A DNA stretch of 12,434 bases from Rhodoferax sp. (GCA_023231075.1 JALNWC010000038.1:1-12434), one strand, 5' to 3'; numbered from the stretch's first letter, positions 1-6,778 are shown. Numbers and translations: made by a program. The notes: generated from the sequence alone by a model not told the origin.

Positions 1-597
1 ACCCAGGGTGGCGGCGTGCCGCATCTGGTGGCGGTGCATCAGGACAAGAGCGGCAAGGCGCGTGACCTGGCACTGTCCTATGCCATGGCCAATGGCGGCG
101 GCAAGGCCGGCATCATCGAGACCAACTTCAAGGAAGAAACCGAGACCGACCTGTTTGGCGAGCAGGCCGTGCTGTGCGGCGGTGCCGTCGAGCTGATCAA
201 GATGGGTTACGAAACTTTGGTCGAAGCCGGTTACGCGCCCGAGATGGCCTACTTCGAGTGCCTGCACGAACTCAAGCTGATCGTCGACCTGATCTATGAA
301 GGCGGCATCGCCAACATGAACTACTCGATCTCCAACAACGCCGAATACGGCGAGTACGTGACGGGCCCGGAAGTCATCAACGCCCAGAGCCGCGAAGCCA
401 TGCGCAACGCCTTGAAGCGCATCCAGAACGGTGACTACGCCAAGATGTTCATTCTGGAAGGCCGCACCAACTATCCGAGCATGACGGCACGTCGCCGCAA
501 TACCGCCGATCACCAGATCGAGGTGGTGGGTGCGCAACTGCGCGCCATGATGCCCTGGATTGCCAAAAACAAGTTGGTGGACCAGACGCGCAATTAA
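1..597 (+). CDS. ilvC: Ketol-acid reductoisomerase, class I (C-terminal part, 5' end outside window)
   Basis: Converts acetolactate or acetohydroxybutyrate to the dihydroxy acid with NADPH and Mg2+, the second common step of valine, isoleucine and leucine synthesis, in the cytosol. The reading frame is open from base 1, and 198 residues remain. With an offset of 140 they match the end of a 338-residue class I enzyme: the metal ligands fall at D50 and E54 (family D190, E194, in DLFGE) and at E86 and E90 (E226, E230), and the substrate serine at S111 (S251, in YSISNNAEYG). The missing part is the NADPH-binding Rossmann domain; what is seen is the helical knotted domain. The natural stop TAA is followed by terminator-like hairpins, so ilvC probably closes its own transcript, although pssA and leuA follow on the same strand. 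The identification is certain; only the start is unseen. Confidence 0.97.
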   Translation, partial: TQGGGVPHLVAVHQDKSGKARDLALSYAMANGGGKAGIIETNFKEETETDLFGEQAVLCGGAVELIKMGYETLVEAGYAPEMAYFECLHELKLIVDLIYEGGIANMNYSISNNAEYGEYVTGPEVINAQSREAMRNALKRIQNGDYAKMFILEGRTNYPSMTARRRNTADHQIEVVGAQLRAMMPWIAKNKLVDQTRN

Positions 598-615
598 GCG
601 CTGCGTGTTTTTTTT
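586..615 (+). terminator. Weak candidate terminator overlapping the ilvC stop
   Basis: A short imperfect hairpin, ACGCGC (586-591) against GCGC/GCGT (598-606) around the loop AATTAA, spans the ilvC stop codon and is followed by a run of eight T (608-615). The stem is short and needs a bulge, so it may not act alone. It lies directly before a better hairpin. Confidence 0.3.
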
Positions 616-616
616 A

Positions 617-649
617 AACAAAGGCTACTTCGGTAGCCTTTGTTATTAT
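617..649 (+). terminator. UUCG-capped intrinsic terminator of ilvC
   Basis: A perfect 12-bp stem (617-628 with 633-644) closes a TTCG tetraloop with the stabilising C(UUCG)G arrangement. The stem ends in A-T pairs, and the T-rich stretch TTTGTTATTAT follows. The T tract is broken by G and A, so some read-through into pssA is possible. TATTAT at 644-649 could also be a -10 element for pssA, but I see no matching -35. Confidence 0.6.
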
Positions 650-671
650 GGGCGCTCTCTGGACAACATGA

Positions 672-1487
672 ATGGACGAAGTGAACATACACAATACGGA
701 CCACGCTGACGGGGTGCTGCCGAAGAAGCGTCGCAAAGGCATTTACATTCTGCCCAACCTGTTCACGCTGGCAGCACTTTTTGGCGGTTTTTTCGCCATT
801 GTGATGGCGATCAATGGCCGTTTTGACTTGGCTGCGGCCGGTATTTTTTGTGCCATGGTGCTCGACAGTCTGGACGGTCGGGTGGCGCGCATGACCAACA
901 CCCAGAGCGCTTTTGGCGAGCAGATGGACTCGCTCTCCGACATGGTGTCCTTTGGCGCGGCGCCCGCGTTGATCGCTTATGTGTGGGCGCTCAAGGGTCT
1001 GGGGCGCTGGGGCTGGATCGCTGCGTTTGTCTATTGCGCCTGCGCGGCCTTGCGGCTGGCGCGCTTCAACGTCAACACGACGGTGGTCGACAAACGCTAT
1101 TTTCAGGGCTTGCCGTCGCCCGCCGCCGCAGCGCTGGTAGCCGGTTTTATCTGGGTCATGACCGATTTGGGCAGTGCTGGTCCGCAATGGGCCTGGCCCA
1201 TGTTTGCCGTGTGCCTGTATGCCGGGCTGACCATGGTGACCAATGTGCCGTTTTACAGTTTCAAGGACATCCAGATGAAGCGCAGTGTGCCTTTTGCGGT
1301 CATTGTGCTGATGGCCATTGGCATTGCCGTCATCAACATTGACCCGCCGATCGTGATGTTTGGTTTGTTTGTGCTGTATGGCTTGAGCGGCTATGCGATC
1401 TACTTCTGGCGCAGGACCAAGGGTATTCCCACCAGCGTGATCAGCACCTCCACCGACGAACCCGAAGAACGCGGCCTGCATAGATGA
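672..1487 (+). CDS. pssA: CDP-diacylglycerol-serine O-phosphatidyltransferase
   Basis: Makes phosphatidylserine from CDP-diacylglycerol and serine in the inner membrane, the entry to phosphatidylethanolamine. The 271-residue protein carries the complete CDP-alcohol phosphotransferase signature DGxxARx8GxxxDxxxD at residues 68-90 (D68, G69, A72, R73, G82, D86, D90), which holds the metal-binding and catalytic aspartates. The rest is largely hydrophobic, with several membrane segments (about 27-47, 52-66, 110-130 and more towards the C-terminus), as expected for the membrane-bound class II PssA rather than the soluble E. coli enzyme. The ATG at 672 follows a weak GGA; an overlapping ATG at 668 is out of frame. 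It stands between ilvC and leuA, an order I associate with Burkholderiales. The last 30 or so residues are polar and probably cytoplasmic. Confidence 0.95.
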   Translation: MDEVNIHNTDHADGVLPKKRRKGIYILPNLFTLAALFGGFFAIVMAINGRFDLAAAGIFCAMVLDSLDGRVARMTNTQSAFGEQMDSLSDMVSFGAAPALIAYVWALKGLGRWGWIAAFVYCACAALRLARFNVNTTVVDKRYFQGLPSPAAAALVAGFIWVMTDLGSAGPQWAWPMFAVCLYAGLTMVTNVPFYSFKDIQMKRSVPFAVIVLMAIGIAVINIDPPIVMFGLFVLYGLSGYAIYFWRRTKGIPTSVISTSTDEPEERGLHR

Positions 1488-1497
1488 TGCCAGGCTG

Positions 1498-1506
1498 TGT
1501 TATATT
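1498..1506 (+). promoter_or_regulatory. Extended -10 promoter candidate for the leuA leader
   Basis: TGTTATATT matches an extended -10 (TGn plus TATAAT with one mismatch). No good -35 is present; the best is TGCATA at 1477-1482 (3 of 6). If used, standard spacing puts the transcription start at about 1513, the A of the leader-peptide ATG. Read by eye only. Confidence 0.4.
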
Positions 1507-1512
1507 GAGTCC

Positions 1513-1566
1513 ATGCATACTTTCTCACTATTGCTAATCCTGACGTCCGGCGGGCGGAGTGGTTAG
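1513..1566 (+). CDS. leuA leader peptide (leucine-sensing attenuator ORF)
   Basis: A 17-codon reading frame, MHTFSLLLILTSGGRSG, ending in TAG. Residues 6-10 are Leu-Leu-Leu-Ile-Leu, read from CTA, TTG, CTA, ATC and CTG; CTA appears rare in the surrounding G+C-rich genes, so charged tRNA-Leu would limit translation here. The frame lies in the pssA-leuA gap, directly ahead of a terminator hairpin and leuA, the first committed enzyme of leucine synthesis. This matches the layout of classical leader peptides such as leuL of enterobacteria. No Shine-Dalgarno sequence is correctly placed: the only GAG (1507-1509) ends three bases before the ATG, so initiation may be leaderless. The role is inferred from position, codon content and foldable RNA; the peptide itself probably has no function after synthesis. 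Confidence 0.75.
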   Translation: MHTFSLLLILTSGGRSG

Positions 1567-1619
1567 CGCGTGATTGCATCAACCCCAAAAGCCCGTCAGC
1601 AACCGCGACGGGCTTTTTT
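1533..1619 (+). promoter_or_regulatory. Transcription attenuator of leuA (mutually exclusive RNA pairings)
   Basis: Three competing pairings can be drawn. An early hairpin joins 1543-1549 to 1555-1560 (TCCG with CGGA plus two outer pairs), or alternatively GCTAA at 1533-1537 to TTAGC at 1563-1567. An antiterminator of seven pairs joins GGCGGGC (1549-1555) to GCCCGTC (1591-1597, one G-T). The terminator joins 1587-1597 to 1607-1617. The antiterminator uses the whole G+C part of the terminator's left arm, so the two exclude each other. A ribosome stalled on the leucine codons (1528-1542) would block the early hairpin and leave 1549-1555 free, allowing leuA transcription when leucine is short. 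Pairings were found by eye. Confidence 0.65.
1587..1619 (+). terminator. Intrinsic terminator in the leuA leader
   Basis: An 11-bp perfect stem, AAAAGCCCGTC (1587-1597) with GACGGGCTTTT (1607-1617), a nine-base loop and a run of six T (1614-1619). It is about 50 bases before leuA and about 100 bases after pssA. The presence of the leader ORF favours a regulated attenuator over a plain pssA terminator, though it could serve both roles. Confidence 0.85.
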
Positions 1620-1669
1620 GTTGCCCAGAACTTCTTGATCGCCTTTATAAACATCCCAGGAGAAATGAC

Positions 1670-3208
1670 ATGTCAGACAAATTGGTAATTTTTGACACCA
1701 CCTTGCGTGACGGCGAGCAGTCGCCCGGTGCCTCCATGACCCGCGATGAAAAATTGCGCATTGCCCGTCAACTGGAGCGTCTGAAAGTCGATGTCATCGA
1801 AGCCGGTTTTGCGGCCAGTTCCAATGGCGATTTTGAAGCCATCCAGGCGATTGCCCATGCCATCAAGGATTCCACCGTGTGCTCCTTGTCGCGCGCCAAC
1901 GACCGTGACATCACGCTGGCCGCCGATGCGGTACAGGGCGCCAACCGGGCGCGGATCCACACCTTCATTGCGACCTCGCCGGTGCACATGGAAAAGAAAC
2001 TCCGCATGACGCCCGAGCAGGTGCTGGAACAGGCCAAACTGGCGGTGCGTTTCGCCCGCAACCGGGTGGCTGACATTGAATTCAGCGCCGAAGACGCTTA
2101 CCGCAGCGAAGAAGACTTTTTGTGCCGGGTGATTGAAGCCGTGATCAAGGAAGGCGCGACCACCGTCAACGTGCCGGATACCGTGGGTTATGCCATTCCG
2201 GAACTGTACGGCAACTTCATCAAGCGCCTGCGCGAGCGTGTGCCAAATTCTGACAAGGTGATCTGGTCGGTGCATTGCCACAACGACCTGGGCATGGCGG
2301 TGGCCAACTCGCTGGCCGGTGTCATGATCGGCGGCGCACGCCAGGTGGAATGCACCATCAACGGCCTGGGCGAGCGTGCGGGCAATTGCAGTCTGGAAGA
2401 AGTGGTGATGGCTTTGCGCACCCGGCGTGATTACTTTGATCTGGATGTGGGTGTGGACACGACCCAGATTCTCGCGGCCAGCCGCATGGTGAGCCAGACC
2501 ACGGGTTTTGTGGTGCAGCCCAACAAGGCCATCGTGGGCGCCAACGCTTTTGCCCATGCTTCAGGCATTCACCAGGACGGCATGATGAAAGCGCGCGATA
2601 CCTACGAGATCATGCGCGCTGAAGACGTGGGCTGGACCGCCAACAAGATCGTGCTGGGCAAGCTGAGCGGGCGCAATGCGTTCAAGCAACGCCTGACCGA
2701 GCTGGGTGTGCAAATGGACAGCGAGGCCGAAGTGAACCTGGCCTTCGCCAAATTCAAGGAGCTTGCCGATCGCAAGAGCGAGATTTTTGACGAAGACATT
2801 CTGGCGCTGGTGAGCGAGGAAAATGTGGCCCAAAGCCACGACCAGTATGGTTTTGTCTCTTTGTCGCAGCACAGCGAAACCGGCGAAGTCCCGCAAGCCA
2901 CGGTGGTCATGACCATTGGCGGCCAGGAAGTGACCGGCACCGCCAACGGCAACGGGCCGGTGGACGCCTCGCTCAAGGCGATTGAATCAAACGTCAAGAG
3001 TGGTGCCGAGATGGTGCTGTATTCGGTCAATGCCATCAGCGGCTCGACAGAAAGTCAGGGTGAGGTGACCGTGCGCCTGCAAAGCAGTGGTCGCATCGTC
3101 AATGGCGTGGGCGCCGACCCGGACATTGTGGTGGCGTCGGCCAAAGCCTACCTGAGCGCGCTGAACAAACTCCAGAGTCAGGCCGAACGCGTATCGGCCC
3201 AGGTCTGA
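1670..3208 (+). CDS. leuA: 2-isopropylmalate synthase
   Basis: Condenses acetyl-CoA with 2-ketoisovalerate, the first committed and leucine-inhibited step of leucine synthesis. The product is 512 residues, close to the usual length of the bacterial LeuA1 type. The TIM-barrel catalytic domain (about 1-270) shows FDTTLRDGEQSPG at 8-20 with metal ligand D14, HCHNDLG at 202-208 with ligands H202 and H204, and GERAGNC at 234-240 with N239. HASGIHQDG at 296-304 lies in the linker region. Residues from about 395 onward form the regulatory dimer domain that binds leucine. The ATG at 1670 was chosen because AGGAG (1658-1662) lies seven bases upstream; the frame is open further upstream but runs through the leader terminator. 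Expression is probably controlled by the attenuator at 1513-1619, in addition to feedback on the enzyme. No obvious terminator follows the gene. Confidence 0.97.
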   Translation: MSDKLVIFDTTLRDGEQSPGASMTRDEKLRIARQLERLKVDVIEAGFAASSNGDFEAIQAIAHAIKDSTVCSLSRANDRDITLAADAVQGANRARIHTFIATSPVHMEKKLRMTPEQVLEQAKLAVRFARNRVADIEFSAEDAYRSEEDFLCRVIEAVIKEGATTVNVPDTVGYAIPELYGNFIKRLRERVPNSDKVIWSVHCHNDLGMAVANSLAGVMIGGARQVECTINGLGERAGNCSLEEVVMALRTRRDYFDLDVGVDTTQILAASRMVSQTTGFVVQPNKAIVGANAFAHASGIHQDGMMKARDTYEIMRAEDVGWTANKIVLGKLSGRNAFKQRLTELGVQMDSEAEVNLAFAKFKELADRKSEIFDEDILALVSEENVAQSHDQYGFVSLSQHSETGEVPQATVVMTIGGQEVTGTANGNGPVDASLKAIESNVKSGAEMVLYSVNAISGSTESQGEVTVRLQSSGRIVNGVGADPDIVVASAKAYLSALNKLQSQAERVSAQV

Positions 3209-3244
3209 TGGACGCAAAGAGGTTTAACAAAGTTTTGTAAGTAC

Positions 3245-3274
3245 TTGCTACAGATAGAATTTTTTGGTTAAACT
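3245..3274 (+). promoter_or_regulatory. Candidate promoter of the pbpG-like gene
   Basis: TTGCTA (3245-3250, 4 of 6) and TAAACT (3269-3274, 4 of 6) are separated by 18 bases that include a run of T. The predicted start is near 3281, about 29 bases before the ATG. The match is moderate and was judged by eye. Confidence 0.35.
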
Positions 3275-3309
3275 GTGTCCTCGCTATTTGGCTTTAAGGA
3301 GAGACGTTC

Positions 3310-4383
3310 ATGACCACCGATCCAAACCGCTTTTTTGGCAGAAAAGTTCGTGGTTTGATTTGTCTTCTGGGTTTGCTGAGCTGGTTTGGCTGGACCCCCG
3401 TGTTGCATGCTGCTCCGGCGAAAACGCAGGTCAGCAAACAAAAAAAGGTGCAGGTCAGCAAGCATAAAAAAGCCCAGTTCGTGGCAAAGCGCCGCGTGAC
3501 AAAAAAGTTTGCTGTTGTCAAGCGCAAAGCGGCTCCTGTCAGGCAAGCCCGGGTGGCCAGACCATCGGTGGGTCAAATGGCCGGCCTGCATCAGGCTGCT
3601 GACGACCTCAATCTCAAATCGAGCGTGGCGTTTGTGATCGACCAGGAAACCCAGGAAGTGCTGTTCAGCAAGAATGACCAGGCCGTTTTGCCGATCGCTT
3701 CGTTGACCAAATTGATGATGGGCCTGGTCGTGAGCGAGGCCAATCTGCCCATGGATGAAATGATCACCATCACCCAGCAGGATGTCGATACTGAAAAATG
3801 GAGTCGCTCCAGGTTGCGCGTCGGCACCCGGTTGAGCCGGGGCGAACTGTTGCATTTGGCGCTGATGTCCAGCGAAAACCGCGCCGCCCATGCGCTGGGA
3901 CGCACCTATCCCGGTGGCTTGCAGGTTTTTACCCAACTGATGAACTACAAGGCGCAATTGCTCGACATGAAAGATACCCGTTATGTGGAACCCACGGGGC
4001 TGTCCGCCAAAAACATGTCCAGTGCGCGCGACCTGGCCAAACTCGTTGATGCCGCACATCAACAGCCCTTGCTACGGGAACTGACCACATCGATGGGTTA
4101 CCAGGTGTCGGTGGGCAATCGGGTGCTGCAATACAACAACACCAATCGCCTGGTAAAAAACCCGAGCTGGGACATTGGTTTGCAAAAAACCGGTTACATC
4201 TCGGAGGCCGGGCGCTGCCTGGTGATGCAGACCAAGGTGGCGGGTCGGCAGTTGATCATGATCTTTCTGGATTCGGCTGGCAATCTGAGCCGATTTGGCG
4301 ACGCCGAGCGTGTACGCCATTGGGTCGAGTCGGCCGCCCATGCTGCTGTGTTCAAGTCAGAGGCTGAATTGGCTGGCGGGTGA
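3310..4383 (+). CDS. pbpG: Secreted D-alanyl-D-alanine endopeptidase (PBP7/PbpG family, peptidase S11)
   Basis: A low-molecular-mass penicillin-binding protein that likely cleaves peptidoglycan cross-links in the periplasm. Of 357 residues, about 1-35 form a signal peptide (basic start, hydrophobic core 15-33, AAPA near the cut). Residues 38-82 are an unusual basic linker rich in Lys, Gln and Val. The catalytic domain has all three active-site motifs: SLTK at 131-134 (nucleophile S131, base K134), SEN at 188-190 and KTG at 293-295. The compact domain, without a large C-terminal extension or amphipathic anchor, fits PbpG better than a DacA/DacC carboxypeptidase, but endopeptidase versus carboxypeptidase action cannot be fixed from sequence. 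AAGGAG (3296-3301) stands eight bases before the ATG. The stop TGA is immediately followed by the complement of the opposing iclR stop. Confidence 0.88.
   Translation: MTTDPNRFFGRKVRGLICLLGLLSWFGWTPVLHAAPAKTQVSKQKKVQVSKHKKAQFVAKRRVTKKFAVVKRKAAPVRQARVARPSVGQMAGLHQAADDLNLKSSVAFVIDQETQEVLFSKNDQAVLPIASLTKLMMGLVVSEANLPMDEMITITQQDVDTEKWSRSRLRVGTRLSRGELLHLALMSSENRAAHALGRTYPGGLQVFTQLMNYKAQLLDMKDTRYVEPTGLSAKNMSSARDLAKLVDAAHQQPLLRELTTSMGYQVSVGNRVLQYNNTNRLVKNPSWDIGLQKTGYISEAGRCLVMQTKVAGRQLIMIFLDSAGNLSRFGDAERVRHWVESAAHAAVFKSEAELAGG
3427..3474 (+). repeat. Two 24-bp tandem units in the basic linker of pbpG
   Basis: Two adjacent 24-base units (3427-3450 and 3451-3474) match at 19 of 24 positions and encode QVSKQKKV and QVSKHKKA. 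The unit length keeps frame, suggesting that the lysine-rich linker grew by internal duplication. The first unit contains a run of seven A. Confidence 0.7.
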
Positions 4384-5172
4384 TCAGGCCGCGCTGTTGG
4401 GCCTGTGGCCCAGGTTGAACGAGATTTCACCGGCCGTGGCTTTTAGTTTGGGTAACCAGGACTCGTCCAAGCGGCCAGCAGGTGCGGAGATTGACAAACC
4501 CGCTACCAATTTACCCTGGTCATCCAGAATCCCTGCAGCCATGCAGCGCACGCCCAGTTCCAGTTCTTCGTTGTCACTGGCAAAGCCATCACGGCGTACC
4601 TTGGTGAGTTCGCGTTCAAGTGCCGGCAGTTGCGTCAGGCTGTTGCGGGTGTGCCCGCTGAGGCCGGTGCGTAGCGCATAGGCCCGGACTTTTTGCGGAT
4701 CATCGGCCGCCAGGAACAATTTGCCCACTGAGGTCAGATGCAAGGGCGCGCGGCCGCCAATGGCCCGAATCACCTGCATGCCCGAGCGCTCGCTGTAGGC
4801 TCTTTCAACATAAATGATTTCATCTCCCTGGCGGATGCTCAGGTTGACGGGTTGTTGTATCAACCGGTGCAATTCACGCATGGGCTCCAGCGCGGCATCA
4901 CGCACATTCAGCCGGTTCTTGACGAGATTGCCCAACTCCAGCAGGCGCATGCCCAGGCGGTAACTGCCGGCCTGGGGATGATCGACAAAGCGGCCCAGCA
5001 CCAGGTCATTCAGGATGCGATGCGCGGTGGACGGGTGCAGTCCGGTCTTGGCGCTGATTTCCTTGAGCGAAATGGCTTCTTCCTGGGAGGCCAGCACATC
5101 CATCAGGGTCATCATGCGCTCGATGACCTGGATGGTTGGGGTGGATGGCAGGGGTGAATCAGTTTTTCGCAT
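4384..5172 (-). CDS. IclR-family transcriptional regulator
   Basis: A DNA-binding regulator of 262 residues, the usual IclR length. Residues 13-70 form the winged helix-turn-helix, with a recognition helix around 44-58 (TGLHPSTAHRILNDL); residues 85-255 form the effector-binding domain, with the typical APLHLTSVGKLFLA stretch at 142-155 and a conserved cysteine, C210, in GVRCMAAG. IclR proteins usually control catabolic operons and bind small organic acids or aromatics; neither target nor ligand can be told here. It lies 26 bases after bpt on the same strand, so it may be transcribed with aat and bpt, with no evident functional link to them. The spacing to a weak AGG before the ATG is about eight bases. 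Its stop abuts that of pbpG with no base between. Confidence 0.92.
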   Translation of the reverse strand: MRKTDSPLPSTPTIQVIERMMTLMDVLASQEEAISLKEISAKTGLHPSTAHRILNDLVLGRFVDHPQAGSYRLGMRLLELGNLVKNRLNVRDAALEPMRELHRLIQQPVNLSIRQGDEIIYVERAYSERSGMQVIRAIGGRAPLHLTSVGKLFLAADDPQKVRAYALRTGLSGHTRNSLTQLPALERELTKVRRDGFASDNEELELGVRCMAAGILDDQGKLVAGLSISAPAGRLDESWLPKLKATAGEISFNLGHRPNSAA

Positions 5173-5198
5173 GCAATGGCCTGAAGTGATCTTTCATT

Positions 5199-5981
5199 TT
5201 ATCTTGTGAAATTTTCAGACAGCAGCTTGTTGAGGCTGGCCGTGTCACGGAACGCACGCCATTGCCCGTTGATAAACAGCTGAAACGGCTTGAAACGACT
5301 TTTGTAGGACATCTTCTGACTTTGTGCCACCCAATAGCCCAGGTAGAGGTGGCTCGCACCCCGGGTCCGGGCTTGCCTGATCTGCCAAAGCACGTTGTAA
5401 GTGCCATAGGACTGGCGCGGCTCGGGCTCATAAAAGGTGTAAACCGCAGACAGGCCGTCGTCGAGCTGGTCAACGATGGACACCATTTTGAGAACACCCG
5501 GCCCATCGCCTGACGATGGCTCACGGAATTCGACAAGCAAGGTATCGGCGTGGCTTTCAATCATAAAGTCCTGGTACTGCGCCATGTCATCGGAATCCAT
5601 GCCGCCCCCCGGGTGGCGTGCCTGCTGGTAGCGCTGGTAAAGGGCAAAGTGCTCAGGCGAATAGAAAGGCGTGCCGATGGTGGCGATCAACTGCAGATGC
5701 CGTTCCCAGGCGCGCCTCTGACTGCGGTCCGCCTGGAAGTCGGCCACGGGTAATCGCAGCGGCAGACAAGCCTGGCATTGATCACAATGTGGACGGTAAT
5801 AAAACAGGCCGCTGCGTCGGAAGCCATGACGCATCAACACCGAATAGGCAGCGGTGTCAATCAGATGCGTGGGCGTGGCCACTTGGGAGCGGGCAAGCTG
5901 TCCGTCCAGATAACTGCAAGGGTAGTTTGCAGTGGCATAGAACCGAAGCGTTTTGAGCGCTGTTTCCTGGGATTGATTCAC
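5199..5981 (-). CDS. bpt: Aspartate/glutamate leucyltransferase (Bpt; arginyltransferase-like)
   Basis: Transfers leucine from Leu-tRNA to proteins beginning with Asp or Glu, marking them for ClpS/ClpAP degradation in the bacterial N-degron pathway; many databases call it ate, arginyl-tRNA-protein transferase. It has 260 residues, as expected. The N-terminal ATE domain shows the conserved cysteines PCSYL (C22) and CDQCQAC (C66, C69, C72), followed by LPLRLPV; the C-terminal GNAT-like domain contains VYTFYEPE and SYGTYNVLWQI. Assignment to the leucyl (Bpt) rather than arginyl type follows from the bacterial two-domain form and the aat neighbour. The start is GTG, overlapping the aat stop as GTGA (5978-5981), and no good Shine-Dalgarno is seen, so translation is probably coupled to aat. 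Confidence 0.93.
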   Translation of the reverse strand: MNQSQETALKTLRFYATANYPCSYLDGQLARSQVATPTHLIDTAAYSVLMRHGFRRSGLFYYRPHCDQCQACLPLRLPVADFQADRSQRRAWERHLQLIATIGTPFYSPEHFALYQRYQQARHPGGGMDSDDMAQYQDFMIESHADTLLVEFREPSSGDGPGVLKMVSIVDQLDDGLSAVYTFYEPEPRQSYGTYNVLWQIRQARTRGASHLYLGYWVAQSQKMSYKSRFKPFQLFINGQWRAFRDTASLNKLLSENFTR

Positions 5982-6742
5982 GCTGGGGCCGTTTTGAATG
6001 CAAGGAATTCCTGCCAGTATAGGGGCTTGAAATGCCAGTCCATGGTGGGGCGCCTGGACAAGGCATTAACCCGCCTGGTAAATTCTGTCCTGGGTATTTC
6101 GTGCGCTCCCAAGGATTTGAGATGCGCCGTGTTTTGCTGGCAATCGATTTGGCTGATCTGATGATGACGGCACAGGCTGACCAGGGCCGCCAGGGCAATT
6201 TTGGACGCATCGGGCTGGCGGTAAAACATCGACTCGCCAAACACCGCCTGTCCCATGGCAACGCAATACAGGCCACCGACCAGTTCACCTTTGACCCAGG
6301 TTTCGACGCTGTGGGCCCAACCCGCATGGTGCAGGTCGGTATAGGCGTGGATCATGGCGGGCACGATCCAGGTGCCCTGCGCACCTTGTCTGGGGCTGGA
6401 CGCGCAGGCTTGAATGACCTGTGCAAAGGCGCTGTCAATGCGGATCTCGCAGTCTGGATCACCGGCAAATTTTTTCAAGGTTTTTTTCAATGAAGGCTGC
6501 AGCCGAAATTTGTCGACTTCAAGCACCATGCGCGGCGCCGGACTCCACCACAAAATGGGTTGACCGGTGCTGAACCATGGAAAGATGCCGTTTTGGTAGG
6601 CTGTTTGGAGTGTGCTGACCGACAAATCGGCCCCGGCGCACAACAAACCAGGTGCCATCGTGTCGACACCCCATGCCATGTTCACGGGCGGAAAGGGCTC
6701 GCCGCTGGCCAGCCAGGGCAAGGGTGCAGGGTGGTTTGTCAT
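5978..6742 (-). CDS. aat: Leucyl/phenylalanyl-tRNA-protein transferase
   Basis: Adds Leu or Phe from aminoacyl-tRNA to proteins starting with Arg or Lys, creating a primary destabilising N-terminus for ClpS. The 254 residues carry the family motifs GIFPWFSTGQPILWWSP (52-68), TWI followed by MIHAYTDLHHAGWAHSVE (124-147), LVGGLYCVAMG (154-164), FGESMF with E170, and IDCQ with Q202, where the family has its catalytic-region acid and glutamine. The gene is first of a likely aat-bpt(-iclR) transcript, with a four-base overlap to bpt, so both N-degron transferases are made together. No Shine-Dalgarno is evident before the ATG, and I could not find a convincing promoter in the 74 bases separating it from the divergent tRNA gene. 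Confidence 0.96.
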   Translation of the reverse strand: MTNHPAPLPWLASGEPFPPVNMAWGVDTMAPGLLCAGADLSVSTLQTAYQNGIFPWFSTGQPILWWSPAPRMVLEVDKFRLQPSLKKTLKKFAGDPDCEIRIDSAFAQVIQACASSPRQGAQGTWIVPAMIHAYTDLHHAGWAHSVETWVKGELVGGLYCVAMGQAVFGESMFYRQPDASKIALAALVSLCRHHQISQIDCQQNTAHLKSLGAHEIPRTEFTRRVNALSRRPTMDWHFKPLYWQEFLAFKTAPA

Positions 6743-6778
6743 TTAACGGTGATAGAAGGTTTTTGCACAGGGGTGTCG

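Noticed and set aside
594..1481. Long open frame on the - strand across pssA.
   Set aside because: It mirrors pssA, has His/Gln/Arg-heavy composition typical of antisense reading of G+C-rich genes, and resembles no family.
1646..1651. TATAAA as a -10 for a second leuA promoter after the attenuator.
   Set aside because: No -35 at 16-18 bases; the nearest TTG-containing hexamers give spacers of 19 or 22.
1574..1669. Upstream extension of the leuA frame.
   Set aside because: It would run through the terminator hairpin; the ATG at 1670 has a well-placed AGGAG and family-like first residues.
3441..3507. Two in-frame A-AAA-AAG heptamers (3441-3447, 3501-3507), the motif used for -1 frameshifting in dnaX.
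   Set aside because: Lysine-rich coding makes such runs expected; the -1 frames end soon without a recognisable product, and I see no stimulatory stem or upstream Shine-Dalgarno-like element.
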